From assembly GCA_944393275.1 (NCBI GenBank), contig CALXZQ010000051.1, positions 1 through 8,307 on the forward strand: a stretch of DNA of 8,307 nt, given 5' to 3'. A program made the translations under genes and the position numbers. This document shows positions 1-7,500 of this stretch, piece after piece. How positions within the stretch are numbered: position 1 is the stretch's first letter; every line of letters starts with the position of its first letter. The DNA comes from an uncultured Clostridia bacterium. GTDB lineage: Bacteria; Bacillota; Clostridia; TANB77; CAG-508. A model generated the notes under the pieces. The model was not told the origin of the DNA and searched no databases. It was given only the letters and a program-made list of their open reading frames with translations.

Positions 1-257
1 ATCCAGGTGAGAATCCAAATGACAATAATAATTGGAATGGTTCAGGTTCAAATGGAAGCAGTGGAAATAACGGATCAAATAGTAATAGCAACAATGGTAA
101 TAGTAGTAATTCAAATGATACAGGAGAAGATAATAACAAAAATTCTAATATACCTTATGCAGGAACAAAATTAGGAGTATTAGTACTAATATTAATATCA
201 GGTATATCAGGAGTAATTTTCTATAGTAAATATAGTATGTTAAAAGAAATAAAATAA
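1..257 (+). CDS. C-terminal end of a predicted sortase-type, membrane-anchored surface protein (5' partial)
   Basis: The frame is open from base 3 to a TAA at 255-257, followed at once by a second TAA, and gives 84 visible residues. Residues 1-49 are low complexity: about 39 of 49 are Asn, Ser or Gly, as in a flexible wall-spanning linker. Then come IPYAG (residues 50-54, bases 150-164), a hydrophobic stretch of about 20 residues (57-74) and a tail with Lys at 76, 81 and 84. Motif, membrane segment and basic tail in that order are the layout of a sortase sorting signal, here with an IPxAG motif in place of LPxTG. The inference is that the protein is secreted, held in the membrane and possibly linked to the cell wall. 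The functional N-terminal domains lie outside the window, so the role is unknown. A plain C-terminal membrane anchor without sortase processing is the alternative. No terminator lies between its stop and the next promoter. Confidence 0.8.
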   Translation, partial: PGENPNDNNNWNGSGSNGSSGNNGSNSNSNNGNSSNSNDTGEDNNKNSNIPYAGTKLGVLVLILISGISGVIFYSKYSMLKEIK

Positions 258-270
258 TAATATAAAAATA

Positions 271-300
271 TTGACATATGATTAAAAAGTATGATAAAAT
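271..300 (+). promoter_or_regulatory. Predicted sigma-A promoter upstream of rpoB
   Basis: A perfect TTGACA (-35) lies at 271-276. TAAAAT (-10, five of six matches to TATAAT) lies at 295-300 with an 18-base spacer; GATAAA at 293-298 is a second reading with 16 bases. Transcription would start near 306-308, giving rpoB a leader of about 320 bases. It begins 13 bases after the stop of the upstream surface-protein gene, which suggests rpoB does not depend on that gene's transcript. I see no promoter of similar quality between 453 and 627. Confidence 0.7.
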
Positions 301-408
301 GTTACAGATATTACGCTATAAAGCGTACTGATGAGAAAAATAATCTTAAAAACATTAGGGGTAAAGGTGATTAAGATTAAAAAAATAAAGTTTGCTTTTT
401 AATCAAAT

Positions 409-453
409 AATAAAAAGGGTATGCTAGAGAAAAGACTAGCCTACCTTTTTATT
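409..453 (+). terminator. Intrinsic-terminator-like hairpin inside the rpoB leader
   Basis: The left arm is 409-427 (AATAAAAAGGGTATGCTAG) and the right arm is 436-453 (CTAGCCTACCTTTTTATT), with the 8-base loop AGAAAAGA. The pairing is 10 bp, a bulged G419, 2 bp, a T422/C441 mismatch, then 5 bp. The core hairpin is followed by TTTTTATT, as in an intrinsic terminator, and the A-tract on the other side could let it work in both directions. It may end transcripts from the upstream surface-protein gene, or act as an attenuator for rpoB, because the only clear promoter lies before it. C395-T400 can pair with A412-G417 instead, but that 6-bp alternative is weak. Confidence 0.65.
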
Positions 454-614
454 GATGTTTTGATATTTAAAATTAAAAAGAGGAATTGTTATAAAAAAAT
501 AAATAAATAAAATTATATTGGGGCAGGTATTAATTTTAATTATTTCAATGTTTTATAAACAAGAGGGACTTTTTAATTTTGATATATATTTTAAATCTGC
601 TTAATTTTATTATT

Positions 615-622
615 GAGGTGAT
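615..622 (+). promoter_or_regulatory. Ribosome binding site that fixes the TTG start of rpoB
   Basis: GAGGTGAT is a near-full match to the anti-Shine-Dalgarno sequence and ends 5 bases before TTG at 628. An in-frame TGA at 619-621 lies inside this site, so translation in this frame cannot begin upstream. The next in-frame ATG is codon 24 and would delete conserved N-terminal sequence. TTG at 628 is therefore the only sensible start. Confidence 0.85.
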
Positions 623-627
623 TCAAA

Positions 628-3600
628 TTGGTAAAGGACATTAAATATGAAAAATGTTCAAGAAAGACTTTTGCTAAGGTTGGAGATTTTATAGAAATGC
701 CAAACCTAATAAAAGTTCAAAAAGATTCTTATGATTGGTTCGTAGAAGAAGGATTAGGCGAGGTATTAAAAGATATTTCCCCAATTATTGACTACTCAGG
801 AAATTTAGTTCTAGAATTTTTTGACTATTATATGGAAGACAAAACGAAATATTCTTTAGAAGAATCCAAAGAAAGAGATGCAACATACTCAACAAGATTG
901 CATGTAAAAGTAAGATTAATAAATCGTGAAACAGGAGAAATTAAAGAACAAGAGATTTACTTAGGCGATTTTCCTCTAATGACAGATAGTGGAACATTCA
1001 TTATCAATGGGGCAGAAAGAGTTGTAGTAAGTCAGTTAGTACGTTCACCAGGCTGTTATTATGCATATACTTTTGATAAAACAGGTAAAAAGATATATAC
1101 ATCTACAGTTATGCCTATTCGTGGGGCTTGGATTGAATATGAAACAGATAGTAATGACATCTTCTATGCACGTGTGGATAGAACAAGAAAATTACCTGTA
1201 ACAACATTATTAAGAGCTTTAGGGCTAGAGACAGATGAGCAAATATTAGAGCTATTTGGTGATGAAGAAAAACTAAAAGCAACAATACAAAAAGACACAA
1301 TAAAAACAGCAGATGAGGCTATAGTAGAAATATACAAAAAATTAAGACCAGGAGAACTTCCAACTGTAGATGCTGCTAGAAATTTATTCAATGGACTATT
1401 CTTTGATCCTAGAAGATATGATTTAGCAAAAGTAGGAAGATATAAATTTAATGAGAAATTAAACTTAGCTACAAGAATTACAGGAAGAGTTGCATTCGAT
1501 GATATTATTGACTCCGAAACGGGAGAAGTCTTAGTAGAAAAAGATACTGTGATTTCAGCAGAAAAAGCAGAAGAAATACAAAACTCTGGAATAAATGCAG
1601 TAGATATAAAGATAAATGATAAAAAAGTAAGAGTATTAGGAAATGGAACAGTAAACATCCATAAATTTATTACAGATATAGATATAAGTGATTTACATTT
1701 TAAAGAATTAGTGAATTATGGAGTGTTAAAAAATATTTTAGACAATACAAGCAAAGAAGAATTACATAAAATATTAGAAGAAAGATATGATGAATTAGTT
1801 CCAAAACACATAACGACAGAAGATATATTATCATCAGTAAATTATCTTTTAAACATTGAATATGGATTAGGAGAAGTAGATGATATAGATCACCTAGGAA
1901 ACAGAAGAATTAGATGTGTTGGTGAATTATTACAAAATCAATTTAGAATTGGTTTAACAAGATTAGAAAGAGTTGTTCGTGAAAGAATGACAATACAAGA
2001 TTTAGATGTTGTTACACCACAAACATTGATTAATACTAAACCAATAACATCAGCAATAAGAGAATTCTTTGGAAGCTCTCAACTATCACAATTTATGGAT
2101 CAAACGAATCCACTTTCAGAATTAACACATAAAAGAAGAATTTCAGCATTAGGACCTGGTGGTTTATCTAGAGAAAGAGCGGGATTTGAGGTTCGTGACG
2201 TACACTATACTCATTATGGTAGATTATGCCCAATAGAATCTCCAGAAGGTCCTAATATAGGACTTATATCAGCACTTTCTTCATTTGCAACTATAAATGA
2301 ATATGGATTTATTGAAACACCATATAGAAAGGTAGATCATGAAACACACAAATTAACAGATATAGTTGAATATTTAAGTGCAGATAAAGAAGATGGAAAA
2401 TATATAGCAGAGGCAGAAGAACCTATAACAAAAGATGGAGAGTTCGTAAATAATAGAGTAAAAGTTAGATATAAAAATGAAATTATAGAGATAGAAAAAG
2501 ATAAAGTTGACTATGTAGACGTTTCACCAAAACAATTAGTATCAATAGGTGCAGCTATGATTCCTTTCTTGGAGCATGATGATGCTAAACGTACACTTAT
2601 GGGTGCAAACATGCAACGTCAAGCAGTTCCATTAATGACAACAGAGGCTCCAATAGTAGGAACTGGTATGGAATATAGAACAGCAAAAGATTCTGGAATA
2701 TTAGTATTAGCAGAAGATGATGGTACAATTGAAAAAGTTACAGGGGATGCAATAACAGTTAAATATAAAAATGGAAATACGGTAACTCATAAATTACGTA
2801 AATTTAAAAGAACCAATGGTGGAACTTGTATAAATCAAAGACCTATAGTTGTTGAAGGTGAAAAAGTTAAAAAAGGTGATGCAATAGCAGATGGACCTGC
2901 AACAAAGAATGGAGAAATGGCATTAGGTAAAAATGTTTTAATAGCATTCTCAACTTGGGAAGGATATAATTACGAAGATGCTATACTAATTAGTGAAAGA
3001 TTAGTACAAGAAGATGTTTACACATCTATACATATAGAAGAATATGATTGCGAATGTCGAGATACAAAGCTAGGTCCAGAAGAAATAACACGAGACATAC
3101 CAAATGTTGGTGAAGATAGCCTAAAGGACTTAGATGAAAATGGAATTATAAGAATTGGTGCGGAAGTAAGGCCAGGAGATATATTAGTTGGTAAAGTTAC
3201 CCCAAAAGGAGAAACGGAATTAACAGCAGAAGAAAGATTGCTTCGTGCAATATTTGGGGAAAAAGCAAGAGAAGTTAGAGATACATCTCTAAGAGTACCT
3301 CATGGAGAAGCAGGAACAATAGTAGATATAAAAATATTTACTAGAGATAATTCAGACGAATTAGGTCCTGGAGTAAATCAAATAATCAGATGCTATATAG
3401 CAACAAAAAGAAAAATATCTGTTGGAGATAAAATGGCAGGACGTCACGGTAATAAAGGTGTTATCTCAAGAATATTACCAGCAGAAGATATGCCATTTAT
3501 GCCAGATGGAACACCAGTAGATATACTATTAAACCCTCTAGGAATACCTTCTCGTATGAACCTAGGTCAAGTATTAGAAGTTCACTTAGGAATGGCAGCA

Positions 3601-4377
3601 AAATCATTGGGATGGAATGTATCAACACCAGTATTTGATGGAGCCTCAGAGGAAGAAATCGTAGAATTATTAGAAAAATCAGGAAATTCACCAGATGGAA
3701 AAACAATCCTTTATGATGGAAGAACAGGTGAGCCATTTGATAAACCAATAACAGTAGGAGTTATGTACATGCTTAAACTACACCACTTAGTAGATGATAA
3801 AATACATGCTCGTTCTACTGGACCATACTCATTAGTAACACAACAACCATTAGGAGGAAAAGCTCAATTTGGTGGACAACGTTTTGGAGAAATGGAAGTT
3901 TGGGCTCTAGAAGCTTATGGTGCAGCACATACATTACAAGAAATGTTAACTGTTAAATCAGATGATGTTATAGGAAGAGTAAAAACCTATGAAGCTATTG
4001 TTAAAGGAGAAAATGTACCAGAACCTGGTATACCAGAAACATTTAAAGTCTTAATTAAGGAATTACAATCATTAGGATTAGACATGAGATTATATACAGG
4101 TGATGACAAAGAAATAGAACTTAAAGAAAATATTGATGAAGGAATAGAATTTAATTCAGAAAAGAATAAAGAAGAAGAAGTTCTAGTAGAAAAGGAACTA
4201 GAAGACGGATATATAGAAGAAAATGAGAATGGAGATCCAGTCTCATTAGATGAAGATAGTGATGAATTATTTGAAGATGATGAGATACTAGATGATAACA
4301 TTGACATTTATGATAATGATTTAGCAGAAGACAACCTACTAGATGAACAAGATTTATATGATGAAACAGATGAATAA
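628..4377 (+). CDS. rpoB: DNA-directed RNA polymerase subunit beta
   Basis: This is the β subunit of RNA polymerase (1249 residues), which with β′, α2 and ω forms the core enzyme and lines the active-centre cleft. It aligns along its length with Firmicutes RpoB. DHLGNRR is at 421-427. The rifampicin region at 482-508 (bases 2071-2151) keeps Q488, D491, S497, H501, R504, S506 and L508 (E. coli Q513, D516, S522, H526, R529, S531, L533), and I547 (I572) is also kept, so no classical resistance change is present. E783/D784 (E813/D814) and the active-site lysines K935 and K943 (K1065, K1073) are intact, as is the C-terminal FGGQRFGEMEVWALEAYGA clamp motif. There is no large proteobacterial insertion. 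Residues 1158-1249 form an acidic tail (43 Asp/Glu, 5 Lys) longer than that of the B. subtilis protein as I recall it. The start is TTG. rpoC follows after 123 bases, presumably on the same transcript. Confidence 0.99.
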   Translation: MVKDIKYEKCSRKTFAKVGDFIEMPNLIKVQKDSYDWFVEEGLGEVLKDISPIIDYSGNLVLEFFDYYMEDKTKYSLEESKERDATYSTRLHVKVRLINRETGEIKEQEIYLGDFPLMTDSGTFIINGAERVVVSQLVRSPGCYYAYTFDKTGKKIYTSTVMPIRGAWIEYETDSNDIFYARVDRTRKLPVTTLLRALGLETDEQILELFGDEEKLKATIQKDTIKTADEAIVEIYKKLRPGELPTVDAARNLFNGLFFDPRRYDLAKVGRYKFNEKLNLATRITGRVAFDDIIDSETGEVLVEKDTVISAEKAEEIQNSGINAVDIKINDKKVRVLGNGTVNIHKFITDIDISDLHFKELVNYGVLKNILDNTSKEELHKILEERYDELVPKHITTEDILSSVNYLLNIEYGLGEVDDIDHLGNRRIRCVGELLQNQFRIGLTRLERVVRERMTIQDLDVVTPQTLINTKPITSAIREFFGSSQLSQFMDQTNPLSELTHKRRISALGPGGLSRERAGFEVRDVHYTHYGRLCPIESPEGPNIGLISALSSFATINEYGFIETPYRKVDHETHKLTDIVEYLSADKEDGKYIAEAEEPITKDGEFVNNRVKVRYKNEIIEIEKDKVDYVDVSPKQLVSIGAAMIPFLEHDDAKRTLMGANMQRQAVPLMTTEAPIVGTGMEYRTAKDSGILVLAEDDGTIEKVTGDAITVKYKNGNTVTHKLRKFKRTNGGTCINQRPIVVEGEKVKKGDAIADGPATKNGEMALGKNVLIAFSTWEGYNYEDAILISERLVQEDVYTSIHIEEYDCECRDTKLGPEEITRDIPNVGEDSLKDLDENGIIRIGAEVRPGDILVGKVTPKGETELTAEERLLRAIFGEKAREVRDTSLRVPHGEAGTIVDIKIFTRDNSDELGPGVNQIIRCYIATKRKISVGDKMAGRHGNKGVISRILPAEDMPFMPDGTPVDILLNPLGIPSRMNLGQVLEVHLGMAAKSLGWNVSTPVFDGASEEEIVELLEKSGNSPDGKTILYDGRTGEPFDKPITVGVMYMLKLHHLVDDKIHARSTGPYSLVTQQPLGGKAQFGGQRFGEMEVWALEAYGAAHTLQEMLTVKSDDVIGRVKTYEAIVKGENVPEPGIPETFKVLIKELQSLGLDMRLYTGDDKEIELKENIDEGIEFNSEKNKEEEVLVEKELEDGYIEENENGDPVSLDEDSDELFEDDEILDDNIDIYDNDLAEDNLLDEQDLYDETDE

Positions 4378-4395
4378 TAATTTAATTGAATATTT

Positions 4396-4470
4396 ATCTT
4401 CGGATAAAATAAATTAATTAACCTTATGGAATTGCACAGCTGTGTAGTATTGATTTATTTATCCGAAGAT
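4396..4470 (+). repeat. Inverted repeat / long RNA hairpin between rpoB and rpoC
   Basis: The left arm 4396-4414 (ATCTTCGGATAAAATAAAT) is the reverse complement of the right arm 4453-4470 (ATTTATTTATCCGAAGAT) apart from one extra A. This gives an 18-bp stem closing a 38-base loop. The loop contains the perfect 10-bp palindrome CACAGCTGTG (4435-4444). The left arm can also fold alone: TTTATC (4393-4398) and GATAAA (4403-4408) pair around a UUCG tetraloop closed by C-G, which competes with the long stem. No U-tract follows, so it is not a simple terminator. Possible roles are an RNase III-type processing or stability element that sets the rpoB:rpoC ratio, a site for a DNA-binding protein, or the remnant of a small repeat element. 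Only the repeat itself is certain. Confidence 0.85.
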
Positions 4471-4486
4471 GCCTAAAAAATATAAT

Positions 4487-4493
4487 GAGGGGG
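4487..4493 (+). promoter_or_regulatory. Ribosome binding site of rpoC
   Basis: GAGGGGG ends 7 bases before the GTG at 4501. An in-frame TGA at 4486-4488 overlaps the site, so the reading frame cannot start further upstream and GTG is the start. It lies 16 bases after the intercistronic hairpin and should be free for ribosomes when that hairpin folds. Confidence 0.85.
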
Positions 4494-4500
4494 CAAAAAA

Positions 4501-7500
4501 GTGGACGAATTAGATGTCTTTGAAAAAATTAAAATTGGATTAGCATCAGATGAAAAAATAAGAGAATGGTCTAAAGGTGAAGTTAAAAAACCTGAGACTA
4601 TAAACTATAGAACACTAAAACCAGAAAAAGACGGACTATTCTGTGAAAGAATATTTGGACCTACAAAAGATTGGGAATGCCATTGTGGTAAATATAAAAG
4701 AGTTCGTTATAAAGGTATAGTGTGTGATAGATGTGGTGTTGAAGTAACTAAATCAAAAGTAAGAAGAGAAAGAATGGGACATATTGAACTTGCAGCACCA
4801 GTAGCACATATTTGGTATTTTAAAGGTATCCCTAGTAGAATATCATTATTATTAGATGTTTCACCAAGAAATATTGAAAAAGTAATATACTTTGCATCAT
4901 ATATTGTAACAGATAAAGGAACATCAGGGCTAGTAAAATACCAAACATTAACAGAAAAAGAATATCATGAAGCTGTAGAAAAATATGGAAAAGGTTCTTT
5001 TAAAGCAGAAATGGGAGCAGAAGCTTTAAGAAAGCTATTAGAAGAAATAGATCTAGATAAATTATCTACAAAATTAAAAAAAGAAATTGAAAAATCAACT
5101 GAACAGAAAAAAGTTAAACTTGTAAAAAGATTAGATACAGTTGAATCATTTAGATTGTCTAAAAACAGACCAGAGTGGATGATAATGAATGTTATTCCTG
5201 TTATCCCACCAGATTTAAGACCTATGGTTCAATTAGATGGAGGAAGATTTGCAACATCAGATTTAAATGATTTATATAGAAGAGTTATAAATAGAAATAA
5301 CAGATTAAAAAGACTTTTAGAATTAGGAGCACCTGAAATAATAGTAAGAAATGAAAAAAGAATGTTACAAGAATCAGTAGATGCCCTAATAGATAATGGA
5401 AGACGTGGAAGACCTGTTACAGGAGCTGGAAATAGACCTTTAAAATCATTATCAGATATGTTGAAAGGAAAACAAGGAAGATTTAGACAGAACTTACTAG
5501 GTAAAAGAGTTGATTATTCTGGACGTTCAGTTATTGTTGTTGGTCCAGAGCTTAAAATATATCAATGTGGATTACCAAAAGAAATGGCAGTTGAGTTATT
5601 TAAACCATTTGTAATGAAAGAATTAGTTGGAAGGGGAATTGCACATAATATAAAAAATGCCAAAAGAATGGTAGAAAGATTAAGACCAGAAGTATGGGAG
5701 ATACTAGAAGAGGTTATAAAAGATCATCCAGTAATGCTAAACCGTGCACCTACACTTCATAGACTTGGTATTCAAGCATTTGAGCCAGTACTAGTTGAAG
5801 GAAGAGCTATAAAATTACATCCATTAGTATGTACAGCATTTAATGCTGACTTTGACGGTGACCAAATGGCTGTACATTTACCATTATCACCAGAAGCACA
5901 GGCAGAAGCAAGATACTTAATGCTATCTGTAAATAATCTTTTAAAACCACAAGATGGTAAACCAGTTACAATACCTACACTAGATATGGTTCTTGGAAGT
6001 TATTATTTGACAATGACTATAGATGGAGAAAAAGGTGAAGGCATGTACTTTAAAGATGTAGATGAAGCTATTATGGCATATGAAAATCACGAAGTTGGTA
6101 TACATGCTAAAATCTTTGTAAGAGTTACAAAAAATATAGATGGAGAAATGAAAACAAAGAAAATTGAAACTAGTGTTGGTAAAATAATATATAACCAAGG
6201 AATACCACAAGATTTAGGATTTATAGATAGAAATGAAGATCCATTCCAATATGAAATAAACTTCCCTGTAATGAAAAAATCATTAGGAAAAATAGTTGAA
6301 AAAGTTATAAGTGTACATGGACTATCAATAGCAGCAGAAGTATTAGATTATATTAAAGCTACAGGATATAAGTATTCTACATTAGCTGGAATTACATTCT
6401 CCGTTTCAGATGTTAAAGTTCCAGAAGCTAAAAAAGAAATATTAGCAAATGCAGATGCAACAGTAGAGAATATTAGAAAACAGTATAAACGTGGTCTAAT
6501 AACAGACGAAGAAAGATATAAATCAGTTATAGATGTTTGGGAAAAAGCTACTTCAGATGTTAGTGATGCAATGGAAGAAAATTTCGATGATTTAAACCCA
6601 ATATATATGATGGTTAAATCTGGTGCTCGTGGTAATATGAACCAATTAAGACAAATTGCAGGTATGCGTGGACTTATGGCAAGTACAACAGGTAAGGCAG
6701 TAGAAATTCCAATTAAATCTTGTTTCCGTGAAGGATTAGATGCTTTAGAGTATTTCATTTCTTCACATGGTGCAAGAAAAGGTCTTGCAGATACAGCTTT
6801 AAGAACAGCTGACTCTGGATACTTAACAAGAAGATTAGTTGATGTTTCACAAGATATTATAATAACAGAAGAAGATTGTAGAAGCACTGATGGAATAGTG
6901 TTATGTGATATTAAAGATGGAAATCAAATAATAGAAGATTTAAAAGAAAGATTAATAGGCAGATACTTAATAGAAGACTTAAAAGATCCAAATACAGGTG
7001 ATGTTATGGTAGATACTGAAACAATGATTACATCACAAATTGCAGATAAAATTGTTGCAAGTGGAATAGAGAAAGTAAAAGTACGTTCAGTATTAGGATG
7101 TAGAGCAAAACATGGTGTTTGCCAAAAATGCTATGGAATGGGACTAGCAAGAAGAGAGAAGGTAAATATAGGAGAAGCAGTAGGTGTTATAGCTGCACAA
7201 TCAATCGGTGAACCTGGTACACAGCTTACAATGAGAACTATTCACTCTGGTGGTGTTGCAGGTGTTGCAGATATTACACAAGGTCTTCCTAGAGTTGAGG
7301 AATTATTCGAAGCTAGAAAACCAAAAGGACTTGCTATTATAGCTGAAATAGATGGAAAAGTATCTATAAAAGAAGACAAGAAAAAGAAAGAAGTTATTGT
7401 TACTTCTAAGGATGATTCAAAAACATATACAATACCATTTGGTTCAAAATTAAAAGTATTAGATGGAGATGATATAGAAGCCGGAGATCCAATTACAGAA

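Larger units (their letters stand above)
301..627 (+). promoter_or_regulatory. Structured 5' leader of rpoB with competing helices
   Basis: Several helices can be read directly. P1 is 312-317 with 322-327 (TACGCT/AGCGTA, loop ATAA). P2 is 328-333 with 353-358 (CTGATG/CATTAG, one G-U pair). P3 is 341-349 with 371-379 (9 bp, perfect). P4 is 375-383 with 396-404 (9 bp, perfect). P3 and P4 share bases 375-379 and cannot both form. P2 and P3 together would make an H-type pseudoknot. A terminator-like hairpin follows at 409-453. From 454 to 614 the DNA is AT-rich, with short AAAT repeats near 495-515, and I see no gene or convincing promoter there. I could not match the leader to a known riboswitch, T-box or ribosomal-protein leader from its motifs. 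A regulatory role is inferred from the layout only. Confidence 0.4.

Noticed and set aside
312..370. Hammerhead-ribozyme-like core: a short stem followed directly by CTGATGAG (328-335), as in stem I plus CUGAUGA
   Set aside because: The GAAA half of the core, a stem II ending in C-GAAA and a U-H cleavage site paired as stem III cannot be found nearby. CTGATG is better explained by pairing with CATTAG at 353-358.
481..495. AGAGGAATTG as the ribosome binding site and start of another small gene in the rpoB leader
   Set aside because: The TTG at 486 is followed by TTA and then a TAA stop, so no peptide of any length is encoded.
490..516. Short AAAT tandem repeats as a possible repeat array
   Set aside because: Only a few imperfect 4-base units in an AT-rich gap, with no spacer structure or flanking signal. 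This is simple sequence, not CRISPR or a mobile element end.
4301..4317. TTGACA near the 3' end of rpoB as an internal promoter for rpoC
   Set aside because: At 16-18 bases downstream there is no -10 hexamer (GCAGAA region). The TATGAT and GATAAT matches lie only 3-5 bases away, far too close.
4452..4486. TATAAT at 4481-4486 as the -10 of a separate rpoC promoter
   Set aside because: The nearest -35-like sequence (TTGATT, 4450-4455) is 25 bases upstream, too far, and TATAAT-like strings are common in AT-rich DNA.
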